From assembly GCF_016862215.1 (NCBI RefSeq), contig NZ_BOMN01000087.1:62001-126000 (forward strand): DNA of 64,000 nt. The letters are read 5' to 3'. Source of the DNA: Winogradskya humida. GTDB taxonomy: Bacteria > Actinomycetota > Actinomycetes > Mycobacteriales > Micromonosporaceae. The translations under genes were made by a program, and so were the position numbers. Below are positions 24,912-34,365 of the stretch, in pieces. Every line of letters starts with the position of its first letter. Position 1 is the stretch's first letter. A model generated the notes under the pieces. It ran no database searches and was not told the origin of the DNA. It worked only from the letters and a program-made list of their open reading frames with translations.

Positions 24912-25906
24912 GGGATCGGGGGCGACAGGACGGGGAGGGGGAGCCGTGCCAGGATCCGGAAGCCGCCACCCGCACGCGGACCGGCCTCGAACTCACCACC
25001 GAGCAGGCTGACCCGTTCCCTCATGCCGGACAGGCCGTAGCCGAACTGAGGCCGGCCGCCGCGGCCCGCATCGATGATCTCGATCAGCAGCTCGCCGGTG
25101 CGGTGCCGGACGACGACGTCGCAGCGATCGGTGCCGGCGTGCCGGATGACGTTGGTGATCGATTCCTGAATGATCCTGTACGCGGCCAGATCGATGTCGG
25201 GTGCGAGCGGCGCCCGGTCGCCGTCCCGGCGCAGGCTGACCTGAACGCCGGCATCCGCGGCCCGAGCCACCAGCGCGTCGAGGTCAGCCACGCCCGGGAC
25301 CGGTTCTCGCAGTTCCGGGCCGGATCCGGGGTCGGAGCTGCGCAGGGTGCCCAGCAACCGGCGCAGCGCGCCCGCGGTCTCCCGGCTGGTCTCCTCGATG
25401 GTCGCCAGAGCGTTGCGGGCCTGGTCGGGCTGGGTGTCGAAAACGCGGCGTCCCATCCCCGCCTGGACCGAGATCACTCCGAAGCTGTGCGCGATCATGT
25501 CGTGCAGTTCGCGGGCGATCCGCAGGCGCTCCGCCTGCACCGCTTCGGTTTCGGCCTGCTCGCGTCGAATGGTCGCGTAATTGCGGCGTTGCCGGACAGT
25601 ATTGCCGATCAACCAGGCAGTGGCGATCGCGAGGATCTCGACAATGGCCACCAGGGAAACGTCGAGCAACGATCCGTCGGCTGTCGCCAGAGCCTGCACG
25701 ACGGCGGTCAGGGCCGCGGCCGGCAGAACCCGGCGCGGCGGCTCGGCGGCGGCGGCGAATCCCACCACGACGTCGGCGGCGACCATCAGCGGTATCACCA
25801 GGCCCGAAGAGGGCTTGATCAGCATGACGAAGACCAAGCCGGCCACCATCACCGCGAGCACGGACAGGCGCACGCCGGTGCGTCCTCGTACTCGGTCGGC
25901 GGGCAT
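24908..25906 (-). CDS. Sensor histidine kinase (NarL-system type, HisKA_3)
   Basis: This 332-residue kinase has four to five N-terminal membrane helices (LSVLAVMVAGLVFVMLI and following), the HisKA_3 phospho-acceptor helix ERLRIARELHDMIAHSFGVISVQ with its His, and an HATPase domain (YRIIQESITNVIRHAG N-box, FGYGLSGMRERVSLLGG G-box). The ATG at 25906 is chosen; the frame also opens 12 codons upstream. It is the cognate sensor of the overlapping response regulator. Confidence 0.9.
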   Translation of the reverse strand: MPADRVRGRTGVRLSVLAVMVAGLVFVMLIKPSSGLVIPLMVAADVVVGFAAAAEPPRRVLPAAALTAVVQALATADGSLLDVSLVAIVEILAIATAWLIGNTVRQRRNYATIRREQAETEAVQAERLRIARELHDMIAHSFGVISVQAGMGRRVFDTQPDQARNALATIEETSRETAGALRRLLGTLRSSDPGSGPELREPVPGVADLDALVARAADAGVQVSLRRDGDRAPLAPDIDLAAYRIIQESITNVIRHAGTDRCDVVVRHRTGELLIEIIDAGRGGRPQFGYGLSGMRERVSLLGGEFEAGPRAGGGFRILARLPLPVLSPPIP

Positions 25907-26094
25907 GCAGCCGAGTCTATCCGCACTGCTGGAGCCACACATCAGCTCCCGGGCGTAAGCCCGGAGGCTACCTGCCGACCCTGGTTTTGTGGTCCGCGGG
26001 CCAATGCGCGTGATGCCCCTGTCACGTCAGCCTTGGGTCAGGAACAACGACGTCGTACGGCCTCTCCGGCGACCCTTGAAAGGAAATCCCCTCC

Positions 26095-27570
26095 ATGGCC
26101 ACAATTGGCGAAAGGGCCTTCCGCGCCCACGATCGGGTCGCCGGCCGGCGCAATTCGGCGGTCACCGGATTCGCAGTCACCGGATTCGCGGCCGCCGCAT
26201 TGCTCGCGATTGTCACGTCCGGTTTCTTCTCGCCGTCGTACGGCGTCGCCCTGAGTCTCATCGCTGTGGGCATGCTGGTCCTGGTGTGGCTGGCTCTGCA
26301 ACGCCGGGTGCACATCATGAGGGTGCCGGACGTGTATCGGATAGCGGTGATCTGGGCGCTGCCCCTCACCGTGGCGCGCCCGCTGTTCAGCGGCGATCTG
26401 TGGAGCTATCTCGCGCAGGGGTTGACGGCAGCGAAAGGACTCGACCCGTACACCCTCGGGCCCGCGCAGGCACTCGGCCCGGACTCGGCGGTGACCCAGC
26501 ATGTCAGCCACTACTGGGTCGACACACCGGCGCCGTACGGGCCGGTCTGGCTGACGGTGTCGCGTGCCGTGGCCGAGATGGCCGGGGACAACCTCCTGCG
26601 GAGCGTGTTGTTCTATCGCCTGATCGCGCTGGCCGGTGTGTTCCTCATCGGCTGGGCGCTGCCACGGCTCGCACGGCGCGGCGGTGTGTCACCGGTGCCC
26701 GCCCTGTGGCTGGGTCTGCTCAACCCTCTCGTGCTGTGGCATCTGGTGGCGGGCGCGCACAACGACGCCCTGATGATCGGCACGATGCTCGTCGGCATGG
26801 AACTGGCGCTCAGCGCCCTGAACCGCGACGAGCAAGGCGGATGGAGCCGGTTCGCGGCCGGAATGACGCTGCTGACGATCGCGGCGTGCATCAAGGTGGT
26901 GGCGGTCGTGGCGATCTGCTGTGTGGCCGCTGAGCTGGCGCGCCGCTACGGCCGCCCGGTCCGTTCGGCCCTGCTCGTACTGCTCGGCGCCGCGGCGGGC
27001 ATGACCGTGTTCTCCAGCATCGGCGGATTCGGCTGGATCAGCGCCATGAGCAGCAGTACGACCGTCTACAGCTGGATGTCGCCCACCACCGGCACCGGTC
27101 TGCTGATCGGCCTGGCGTCGGGCGGCAGGGACACGGCGGCCGTGGTCACCGTCCTCAACATCGCCGGTCTGGCAGTCTTCCTGCTCCTGGCGCTCCGGTT
27201 GCTGCTGAGCGTCTACCGCGGCAGGATCAGCGCTCTGCGATCGCTGGGCCTCATCTTCGCCGCCATGCTGCTGTGCGCGCCGGTCGTGCAGCCCTGGTAC
27301 CTGCTCTGGGCACTGCTGCCTCTCGCCGCGACCACGCACCGGCACCGGGCGCGCGTCGTCATGATCGCCGTCAGCGCGGTGGTGGCCCTGGTGACGCCAC
27401 CGCTGGCGGCCGCGGCGCCGCACCTGGTCGTTGGCTACCTCATCGCGATCACGGTGCTGGCCGCGACGGCCGCGATCCCCGCCGTACGCCGGCGTTGTCT
27501 CCTCCCCATGACACGCCGGCCGGCAGAAACTCCGGCGACGGTCGGTTCCACCGTGGTCGCGGCCCGATGA
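26095..27570 (+). CDS. MptB-like polyprenol-phosphomannose-dependent alpha-1,6-mannosyltransferase
   Basis: This 491-residue protein has about 12 membrane helices. The periplasmic loop after the first pair reads ARPLFSGDLWSYLAQGL...GLDPYTLGP...VDTPAPYGPVW, with the acidic residue and the aromatic YGP motif typical of GT-C mannosyltransferases of the MptB/MptA type. These enzymes extend the mannan core of lipoglycans in actinobacteria. The ribosome binding site is AAGGAAA. A DedA-family gene follows with ATGA overlap, so the two are co-translated. Confidence 0.8.
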   Translation: MATIGERAFRAHDRVAGRRNSAVTGFAVTGFAAAALLAIVTSGFFSPSYGVALSLIAVGMLVLVWLALQRRVHIMRVPDVYRIAVIWALPLTVARPLFSGDLWSYLAQGLTAAKGLDPYTLGPAQALGPDSAVTQHVSHYWVDTPAPYGPVWLTVSRAVAEMAGDNLLRSVLFYRLIALAGVFLIGWALPRLARRGGVSPVPALWLGLLNPLVLWHLVAGAHNDALMIGTMLVGMELALSALNRDEQGGWSRFAAGMTLLTIAACIKVVAVVAICCVAAELARRYGRPVRSALLVLLGAAAGMTVFSSIGGFGWISAMSSSTTVYSWMSPTTGTGLLIGLASGGRDTAAVVTVLNIAGLAVFLLLALRLLLSVYRGRISALRSLGLIFAAMLLCAPVVQPWYLLWALLPLAATTHRHRARVVMIAVSAVVALVTPPLAAAAPHLVVGYLIAITVLAATAAIPAVRRRCLLPMTRRPAETPATVGSTVVAAR

Positions 27571-28418
27571 ACCCGATGGGTCTGGCCGTCCCGCTGATGA
27601 CGTCGTCGTTGCTCTATCCGCTGCTGGCGGCGCTGACCAGCCTGGACGGCGTGGTGCCGATGGTCCCGTCCGAGGCGGTGGTGCTGGCGGCCGGCGACTT
27701 CGCCCACGCCGGCACGCCGAGTCTGGCGCTGGTCGTCGTGGCCACGGCTCTCGGCGTCTTCCTGGGAGATCACCTCGCGTACGGCCTCAGCCGCAGTGTC
27801 CTCGGCGCCCGGCTGATCAACCGGTCCCGGCACGTCAGCCGGGCCGTCGCATCGGCGCACCGGCAACTCGACCGCCGTCCCGCTCTGCTCATCGTGATGT
27901 CACGCTTTCTGCCGGGCGGCCGGGTGGCCATGAATCTGGCGTCCGGCACGGCCGGATTGCCGCTGTCACGGTTCAGCCCCGCCTCGGCGATCGCCGCGCT
28001 GGCCTGGGCCGCCTACACCGCGGGGCTGGGGTTCGCGGGCGGGGCGGTGTTCCTCGAGAATCCGCTGGCCGGCGTCGCGACGGGCCTCGGCCTGTCCTTC
28101 GTACTGGGTGGCGTCATCGAGCTGATCCGCCGGCGCACCGCCGCACGGCGCGCCAGATCAGCTGTGCCACCCGGCCCCGGTCATGCCGCCCGGCATCCTG
28201 ATCCCGGCGCCGCGGACCGGGGACGTGCCACGGCAGTGAACACCGCGACACGCCCCGGTCGGCTCAGCGCAGGGCGAACTCGTCGGCGGCGCGGCAGTCC
28301 TTCTGGGTTCCGATGGCGCCGGGGGGTAGCTGGGCGAGGGCGTCGCGGGCGCGTTCGCGGCCGAGGTTCCACGCGTACCAGGGGTCGGGTTCCTCGAGGT
28401 CCTTGGCGATCCAGCTGA
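27567..28418 (+). CDS. DedA/SNARE-associated family membrane protein
   Basis: This 283-residue protein has its recognisable part in residues 1-200: LDGVVPMVPSEAVVLAAGDFA (re-entrant loop), GVFLGDHLAYGLSRSVLGARL and VMSRFLPGGRVAMNLASGTAG, with the conserved R-F/R-x-G pattern of DedA proteins (lipid-scramblase-like). The last 50 residues are a low-complexity Arg/Gly-rich tail that overlaps the convergent membrane-protein gene by 155 bases. The annotated end may reflect a lost stop codon. Confidence 0.78.
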   Translation: MNPMGLAVPLMTSSLLYPLLAALTSLDGVVPMVPSEAVVLAAGDFAHAGTPSLALVVVATALGVFLGDHLAYGLSRSVLGARLINRSRHVSRAVASAHRQLDRRPALLIVMSRFLPGGRVAMNLASGTAGLPLSRFSPASAIAALAWAAYTAGLGFAGGAVFLENPLAGVATGLGLSFVLGGVIELIRRRTAARRARSAVPPGPGHAARHPDPGAADRGRATAVNTATRPGRLSAGRTRRRRGSPSGFRWRRGVAGRGRRGRVRGRGSTRTRGRVPRGPWRSS

Positions 28419-30543
28419 GGGTGCAGCGGCGTACCGGGTCGGGGAGTTTGGTCAGGGCCGGGGTCGCGTCGGCGGAGAGGGCCCGCAGGTACCAGGCGTC
28501 GATCTTGCCGGAGCCCTCGTAGCGGGCGGCGTTGCGGCTGGCCACGTAGCCCTCGGGGTCGAGGACGGCCAGGCCGAGCAGCATCACCACGGCGAGGCCT
28601 ACGGTCGTGGCGGGGATCCAGCGGCCCTTCCACTTGACGCCGGCGGCGGCGATCATCACAAAGATCACGCCGAGCAGCATCTCCGAGGCCATGACGAAGA
28701 TCCGCTCGCCGGTGAAGCTGTAGACCCGCTGGTACTCCCACATCCGCGACAGTGCGGACGCCACGATGACAACACTCAGAGCGCAGAGCAATCCTAGGAG
28801 TACGCGGAGAAGCAGCCGTTCGGCCGGCTGATCGCGCTTCGCCCACCGGGCCAGAGCCGCGATCAGGGCCAGCGACAACAGCGTGACCGCGACGAGCTGC
28901 CAGAAGCCGCTGCGGGCGTACTGCGAGTAGCTGAGCCCGGCCGTCTTCAGCACGTGCCGGCTTCCCCCGAACAGGACGGTGAACTGCACCGCGACGAACC
29001 CGGCGAAGAGCAGCACCAGCGCGACCCCGGCCGGCGCCCACTCGATCAGGCCGAACCTGCCCTTGCCCTCGGTGTCCATGCCGGCCGTCGCCGGGGGCTT
29101 GGCCAGCGTGTAGATCCCGGAGACGGCGAGCAGGGCACCGGTCACGGCCAGGAAGATCCACTGGAAGATCGCGCCGAGGTTGAAGTCGGGGACGGCGTCA
29201 TCCAGCAGCTGGGAGAACGCGAGGTCGGCGGACGACAGCAGCGCACCGAAGACGAGCAGCACCACGACGGTGAGGGCGACCGAGAAGAAGATCCGCCGGG
29301 CGATTCCCGGGTTACGGCCCGCTTTCAGGTGCCTGCGGACCCAGGGGATACCGGCGAACGCCGCCCACGGCGCGGCGAACAGGCTGAACAGGATCGACCG
29401 GACCCGCCGCCCGCCGACGATCGCCAGCGCGGTGCAGCCGATCGCGCCCAGCACACTGAACGTCACCAGCCACCACGCGTTGCGGAACGCCGGGATGAGC
29501 ATCAGGGCCAGCGCCGCCACGGCCCAGCCGGACCGGATCAGCCGCTCGGGAACCGGCAGATCCTTCGAGTTCCGGACCGCGAACCCGACTCCCAGCGTCA
29601 GCGTCAGCCAGGCGAGGAACCAGCCGATGCCCACCCGGTTCAGCGGCAGGAAGATCAGGAAGCCGAGGGCGCCGGCGATCACCCCGGCCGGGACGGTCCA
29701 GCCCTTGGCCGTCTGCGGCCCGGGCCAGCTCTTCTCGCGGAACTTCTGCCAGGGGGTCTGCCTCGGCTCGTACGTGCCGATCGGGCGCGCCGGGTACGGG
29801 GTCGGGATCGGCTGGTGCTGCGACCGCTGGGAAGGTGCCGGCTGAGGTTGCGGCCGCTGGGCAGGTGCCGGCTGGTGCTGCGGGCGCTGAACGGCCGCCG
29901 GCTGAGGCTTCGGCGCCTGAGGCTTGGCCGGCTCTGGCTTGGCGGGCTCTGATGTGGCGGCCGGCCCTGGCTTCGGTGGCTCTGACTTGGCGGGCGGCTC
30001 TGGCTTGGCCGGCTCTGGCTTGGCCGGCTCTGGCTTGGTGGCCGGTTCTGGCTTGGTGGACGGTTCTGGCCCGGACGGTTCTGGCCCGGACGGTTCTGGC
30101 TTGGGCGGCTCTGGCTTGGGCGGCTCTGGCTTCTGGGGCGCCGGGGTGGTGCTCTCGGCGGGTGCCCGAGTAACCGCGGGCGGCGCGGTGACAGCCGGGG
30201 TCGTGATGGCGGCTGGGGTGGCTACTGCCGGCGTGGTGACGGCAGGGGTGGCGGTGACGGCTGGGGTGGTGACCGCTGGGGTGGTGGCGGTTGGGGTGGT
30301 GGCGGTTGGGGTTGCCGCCTCGACCGGGACCATCGGGAGGAAAACGGCATATCCGCGCGTACCTGAGGGGATCTGGACCGGGATCGCCCAGGCGGTTTCC
30401 CCTTCGGCTCCCGGCCAGGCCAGCGACGGGATCGCGTCGGTGGGCTGCATGACCAGCAGCTGGGGTGGTGGTGGCGCCGGAGTGGCGGGGACGTCGTTGG
30501 CCGGGTCCGGGGGACCGGGCTGCTTCGGGGGCTGATGCGCCAC
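28264..30543 (-). CDS. DUF4153/DUF4173-type polytopic membrane protein with long repetitive N-terminus
   Basis: In this 759-residue protein, residues 1 to about 250 are low complexity: repeats of VTTPAVTTPAV followed by KPEPPKPEP and KPEPAKPEP units and AQRPQPQPAPSQR units. About 12 membrane helices follow, including AGFVAVQFTVLFGGSRHVL, GLSYSQYARSGFWQLVAVTLL and ALSRMWEYQRVYSFTGERIFV, and the domain resembles DUF4153/DUF4173. The C-terminus contains a soluble stretch ending YAWNLGRERARDALAQL. The function is unknown; the charged Pro-rich tail would lie in the cytoplasm and may bind partners. Confidence 0.78.
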   Translation of the reverse strand: MAHQPPKQPGPPDPANDVPATPAPPPPQLLVMQPTDAIPSLAWPGAEGETAWAIPVQIPSGTRGYAVFLPMVPVEAATPTATTPTATTPAVTTPAVTATPAVTTPAVATPAAITTPAVTAPPAVTRAPAESTTPAPQKPEPPKPEPPKPEPSGPEPSGPEPSTKPEPATKPEPAKPEPAKPEPPAKSEPPKPGPAATSEPAKPEPAKPQAPKPQPAAVQRPQHQPAPAQRPQPQPAPSQRSQHQPIPTPYPARPIGTYEPRQTPWQKFREKSWPGPQTAKGWTVPAGVIAGALGFLIFLPLNRVGIGWFLAWLTLTLGVGFAVRNSKDLPVPERLIRSGWAVAALALMLIPAFRNAWWLVTFSVLGAIGCTALAIVGGRRVRSILFSLFAAPWAAFAGIPWVRRHLKAGRNPGIARRIFFSVALTVVVLLVFGALLSSADLAFSQLLDDAVPDFNLGAIFQWIFLAVTGALLAVSGIYTLAKPPATAGMDTEGKGRFGLIEWAPAGVALVLLFAGFVAVQFTVLFGGSRHVLKTAGLSYSQYARSGFWQLVAVTLLSLALIAALARWAKRDQPAERLLLRVLLGLLCALSVVIVASALSRMWEYQRVYSFTGERIFVMASEMLLGVIFVMIAAAGVKWKGRWIPATTVGLAVVMLLGLAVLDPEGYVASRNAARYEGSGKIDAWYLRALSADATPALTKLPDPVRRCTLSWIAKDLEEPDPWYAWNLGRERARDALAQLPPGAIGTQKDCRAADEFALR

Positions 30544-30684
30544 TGCACCCTCCTGGGTTGCTCAGTTCGGCTCACTCTAGGACGTGTGCGCGTCGATATC
30601 TACGTTGGAACGGGTCCGTATCGCCGCGACGCCTGGAGCGTAAGACACGGGAACAAGCCCCGGCGTCCGGGCGCTGGCACTTCT

Positions 30685-31686
30685 GTGATCAACGCCGGGG
30701 TTCGACTTTCGCTGCTGGACCGGTCACGCACCCGTGCGGGTGAGACCGAGACGAGCGCGCTGCGGGGCACCGTCGCCCGCGCGAAGCACGCTGAGCAGCT
30801 CGGATATCACCGCTTCTGGGTCGCCGAGCACCACGGCGTACCCGGCATCGCGGGCGCCGCCCCGGCAGTGCTGCTGGCCGCCGTCGCCGGTGCCACGACG
30901 ACGATCCGGCTCGGCTCGGCCGGGGTGATGTTGCCGCACCATCAGCCGCTCGTCGTCGCCGAGCAGTTCGCCACGCTGACCGCGTTCGCGCCGGGCCGCG
31001 TCGACCTGGGGCTGGGCCGTTCGCCCGGCTTCACCCCGCCGGTGCGCCGGGCGTTGCGCCAGACCGACAGCGACTTCGCTGCCGACCTCACCGAACTGCG
31101 TGACTTCCTGACGGGTACGGCGGAGATCACCCTCCATCCCCAGCCGGCCGGCCCCATCCCGTTGTACGTGCTGGCCACCGGAACCGGTCTGCGGATCGCG
31201 GCGCGCCTCGGTCTCCCGGTGATCGTCGGTGGTCCGCTGCTGGGCGCCGGCGGTGCCGAGGCCCTGGCCGGCTACCGGCGCGCCTTCGAACCCTCCGAAC
31301 AGCAATCCGAGCCCTGGGTCGCGATCAGCCTCGACGTGCTGATCGCGGACACTCCCGCGGAAGCCGCCGACCTGCTCCTCCCCGAGGCGTGGGCGATGGC
31401 CCAGGGCCGTACGACCGGAGCCTTCCCGCCCCTCGAACCGGTCGCCGCCGTCCGAGCTGCCACGCGTACCCCACGTCAGCAGCACTACCTCGACCAGACC
31501 GCCGCCGCGGCAGTCACCGGCACCCCCGACCAGGTCGCGCACCGCCTCACCGACCTGCTCGACCGCACCGGGGCCGCCGAACTCGTCGCCGCCGGCAGCA
31601 CCTTCGACCGCGCCGCCCTGCACGCCTCCGACGCCGCCCTCGCCGCGATGTTTTCCCGTCCGCAAATGTGGCATTTGCCGGTTTAG
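30685..31686 (+). CDS. LLM class flavin-dependent oxidoreductase (luciferase-like)
   Basis: This 333-residue TIM-barrel protein of the bacterial luciferase family begins (GTG at 30685) VINAGVRLSLLDRSRTRAG. It continues HAEQLGYHRFWVAEHHGVPG, LGSAGVMLPHHQPLVVAEQFATL and RVDLGLGRSPGF, the core of the MsnO8-like subgroup. These enzymes oxidise small substrates with FMNH2 or F420. The frame is open further left to 30535, but no family residues occur there. Standalone and divergent from the large membrane protein gene. Confidence 0.82.
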   Translation: MINAGVRLSLLDRSRTRAGETETSALRGTVARAKHAEQLGYHRFWVAEHHGVPGIAGAAPAVLLAAVAGATTTIRLGSAGVMLPHHQPLVVAEQFATLTAFAPGRVDLGLGRSPGFTPPVRRALRQTDSDFAADLTELRDFLTGTAEITLHPQPAGPIPLYVLATGTGLRIAARLGLPVIVGGPLLGAGGAEALAGYRRAFEPSEQQSEPWVAISLDVLIADTPAEAADLLLPEAWAMAQGRTTGAFPPLEPVAAVRAATRTPRQQHYLDQTAAAAVTGTPDQVAHRLTDLLDRTGAAELVAAGSTFDRAALHASDAALAAMFSRPQMWHLPV

Positions 31687-31753
31687 CCTAGAAGGCAGTG
31701 GTTAATCACTGTGGGTAGCCATAGGAACGACTGCGGAGAGGGTGGTCTGTCGG

Positions 31754-32593
31754 ATGAGCATGGAGAACTGGCACGCGTACGGCAAGGAGGTGCACGCCGG
31801 CCGGATCAAGGACGGCTCGGCGATGGTGGTCGAGGGGTCGCACTCAACCACGGCGCACGGGACCGTCACGCGACAGCCCGCCACGGTGCTGGGGCTGGCG
31901 TTGCACGGACGGCGCAACGTCCGGACCGTGACGGGTGACGGGCAGCCGGGGGAGGGCGCCGATCAGAGCGATCCCGGGAAGTTGCGCATCAGAGTGCTGC
32001 GCGAGGGCATGGAGTTGATCACCCATCCCGCATTCAGCAGCTCGCATGACGAGATCGAAGCGTCCGGCACCGGGAAGCACTACGAGTACGAGAACGCGGC
32101 ACACCACACCGTGGCGCCCATGAAGGGAGACACGTCGCCGATGGTGAGCGTCGACATCGCGGTGCACTACGTCTTCAACATCAATGACCGGTCCAACAGT
32201 GCGGACGACAGCACGACGGTGACGTTCCGGCCCGGCGAGACCGACACGACCGTCGAGCTTGACCGCATCGATCCGCACCGCGCCGCGTACGTGTGGATCG
32301 CTCTCAGTGGTGCGAGGTTCGAGACCGCCACCGATCAGGCGCTCTACCTGGGCATCGAGCGGGATGCCGAGCACGGCGCCGCTGTTCCCGACGACGAACT
32401 GCCGAAGGACCTCGTCAACATCGCCCCCGCGCCCGATGGGAACAGCGCCCAAGGGGCGGCCGCGATGATGCGGGCCGGGATGGAAGATCTCCTGGCCGGT
32501 AGTCTCACGATGGGCTCGGAGCTCGGCCCGGTCAGCGTTCCGGTGAGCCGTGCCGCGCGCATCGCGTTCTTCTGGCAGCGGTCACAGCCCTAG
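31754..32593 (+). CDS. Hypothetical beta-rich protein (279 aa)
   Basis: The start chosen is the ATG at 31754 (an in-frame GTG at 31742 is also possible). The N-terminal part contains HAGRIKDGSAMVVEGSHS; the middle has strands such as VSVDIAVHYVFNIND and STTVTFRPGETDTTVEL, which look like a beta-sandwich. The C-terminus has a helix and a final hydrophobic segment. No signal peptide and no family recognised. The 3' end overlaps the convergent xylanase by four bases. Confidence 0.55.
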   Translation: MSMENWHAYGKEVHAGRIKDGSAMVVEGSHSTTAHGTVTRQPATVLGLALHGRRNVRTVTGDGQPGEGADQSDPGKLRIRVLREGMELITHPAFSSSHDEIEASGTGKHYEYENAAHHTVAPMKGDTSPMVSVDIAVHYVFNINDRSNSADDSTTVTFRPGETDTTVELDRIDPHRAAYVWIALSGARFETATDQALYLGIERDAEHGAAVPDDELPKDLVNIAPAPDGNSAQGAAAMMRAGMEDLLAGSLTMGSELGPVSVPVSRAARIAFFWQRSQP

Positions 32594-33807
32594 GCGCTCG
32601 TGCGCCGGGGTGCGCCGCCGGCGGCCAGTGTCAGGTCCTGCTGCAGCGTGGTGAATGCTGGTTTCGGTTGCAGATGTACGTCGTGGAGGGTCGCGTAACC
32701 CTGCAGCGGGTCGGTGAAGAAGCCGGGGATCCAGGAGTCGCGGTCGTTGACGCCCCAGACCGTGAACGAGATGCAGGCCCGGACGGCCAGGCAGGCCTTC
32801 AGCATCTGCGAGAACTCGTACGGCTGGGCCATGAGTGCCAGCGCGTCCGTCGGGTTCTGATCGGTGGCGTTGTCGACGAATGTCCGTACGTCGGCTTCGG
32901 TGATCGCCACCTTGAAGCCGGCTGCTTCGTAGCGTCGCAGGTTCGCGGTCATCGTGGTGGGGAACGGGTACTGGGTGTCGAGGTGGCCCTGGTCGCCGAT
33001 GCCGTCGATGGGGACACCCTGGCGCTTGAGGCCTTTCGCCCATGCGTGGACGGCGTCGGCCTTGGCGTTGGTTCCGTCCTCGCCGGCGATGTTGTAGTCG
33101 TTGTAGAACAGCAGTGCCCTGGGATCGGCGGCGCGGGCCCATCGGAAGACGTCGGCGATGATGCCTTCGCCGAGGTTGGCGACCCAGAAGTCGTTGGGGT
33201 TGATGGTCGACGGGGTGCTGTCGGTGAAGAACTCGTTGGCCACGTCCCACTGCCAGATCTTGCCTTTGAAGTGGGTGACCTCGGTGGTGACGTGCCGCTT
33301 GAGGATGGTACGCAGCTCGCTCCTGCTGATGGAACCGTCGGTCACCCCGGAGGTCAGCCAGCCGGGGATCTGGTTGTGCCACAGCAGGGTGTGGCCGCGG
33401 ACCAGCTGACGATGGGCGGCCGCGAACGTCACCAGGCGGTCGGCGGCGGCGAAGTCGTTGACACCCCGGCTCGGCTCCACGACCTCCCACTTCATGGCGT
33501 TCTCGGCCGTTACCGTGGTGAATTGGCCGGCCAGAATGGCCGTGTAGGTGGCGTCGGTGGTGAGCTTGTCATCGTTGACGGCATTGCCGATGCGCAATCC
33601 GATGCGTGAGCCCAGCGCGCCGAGAGAATCCTTCGGGGGCCGGGTGGTCTGAGCTTGGCGGGCGGTCTCGGCGGCGACGGGCCCGGGCGCCGCGACGAGC
33701 GTTGCCGCACCGGCCGTGGTCAGAACGGCGAGCACCGCCCCCACCCGAAACGGCGTCCGGAGCGTGATACCGAGTTGGTGCCGGCGCCGTGCGGATTGCT
33801 CGGTCAT
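32590..33807 (-). CDS. Secreted endo-1,4-beta-xylanase, glycoside hydrolase family 10
   Basis: This 405-residue enzyme has a signal peptide (VGAVLAVLTTAGAATLVAAPG) and a single GH10 barrel. The acid/base Glu is in IWQWDVANEFF (Glu192) and the nucleophile in VAITEADVRTF (Glu304); ENAMKWE and LLWHNQIPGW are the expected substrate-cleft motifs. No carbohydrate-binding module is attached. GAAANTTTC-like sites lie upstream. It presumably degrades xylan outside the cell. Confidence 0.94.
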   Translation of the reverse strand: MTEQSARRRHQLGITLRTPFRVGAVLAVLTTAGAATLVAAPGPVAAETARQAQTTRPPKDSLGALGSRIGLRIGNAVNDDKLTTDATYTAILAGQFTTVTAENAMKWEVVEPSRGVNDFAAADRLVTFAAAHRQLVRGHTLLWHNQIPGWLTSGVTDGSISRSELRTILKRHVTTEVTHFKGKIWQWDVANEFFTDSTPSTINPNDFWVANLGEGIIADVFRWARAADPRALLFYNDYNIAGEDGTNAKADAVHAWAKGLKRQGVPIDGIGDQGHLDTQYPFPTTMTANLRRYEAAGFKVAITEADVRTFVDNATDQNPTDALALMAQPYEFSQMLKACLAVRACISFTVWGVNDRDSWIPGFFTDPLQGYATLHDVHLQPKPAFTTLQQDLTLAAGGAPRRTSA

Positions 33808-33851
33808 ATCGGTCCCTTCGGGAGCGTCCGGCCGCCGGTGCTGGACGAGCT

Positions 33852-33860
33852 GAAAGTTTC
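33852..33860. promoter_or_regulatory. GAAAGTTTC dyad upstream of the xylanase gene
   Basis: GAAA-G-TTTC (33852-33860) lies 45 bp upstream of the xylanase start, and a related CGAAAGTTCC occurs at 33949-33958. CGAAA/TTTCG-type dyads are known in the promoters of actinobacterial xylan-degradation genes. I judge this a possible regulator site on motif resemblance only. Confidence 0.35.
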
Positions 33861-34005
33861 GGGGCTATTTCGGCTGCCCGGATCCTATGCAGGCTCGTCG
33901 ATCAGGGTCAAGATAGATGAAAGTCGATCATTGAGCCCTTCCTCGTTCCGAAAGTTCCAGACCGCGGAGGCCGTCACGGCCGGTTGATCGTGACGTCGGG
34001 CCCGC

Positions 34006-34365
34006 TCAGGAATCCTCGCCCTCTCCCTGTCCCTCCGCTTCGGGTTCACCGTCGCCGTTCCAGGTGAGCTTGACCTTGAAGTGGCCGTCCGCGCCGGTGC
34101 GGGCGATCACGGCGCCGGCCTCGGCGCTCAGCTTCACCCCGAACTCGAGCTCCACCCGGTCCGGTCGGGTGTCCATGTCGCGCAGCGTGGTGAGGGCCTC
34201 CTCCGCGGCCGTACGCACCTGGCGCAGCGCCGCCCCGAACGACGCTGTGGCGGAGTGCAGTACGTCCCCGGTCCGCGACACCGTGGAGATGACGGGCCCG
34301 TCCGCGCCGTCCTCGGCGTACACGAAGGCTCCGTCCTGAAGCTCGAAGCGGGTCAGTTCGGACAC
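34006..34365 (-). CDS. Trypco1 (trypsin-co-occurring domain 1) protein
   Basis: This 119-residue protein with a GTG start at 34363-34365 has FELQDGAFVYAEDGAD, then an Ala-rich helix (ASFGAALRQVRTAAEEALTTL), then RVELEFGVKLSAEAGAVIARTGADGHFKVKLTW. This strand-helix-strand pattern with the G-V-K-L-S-A-E-A-G-A-V-I-A motif is how I recognise the CU044_2847/Trypco1 family, described in predicted NTP-dependent conflict systems next to trypsin-like proteins. Its gene overlaps the end of the trypsin-STAND gene by 13 bases, so the two are translated together. Confidence 0.75.
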   Translation of the reverse strand: MSELTRFELQDGAFVYAEDGADGPVISTVSRTGDVLHSATASFGAALRQVRTAAEEALTTLRDMDTRPDRVELEFGVKLSAEAGAVIARTGADGHFKVKLTWNGDGEPEAEGQGEGEDS

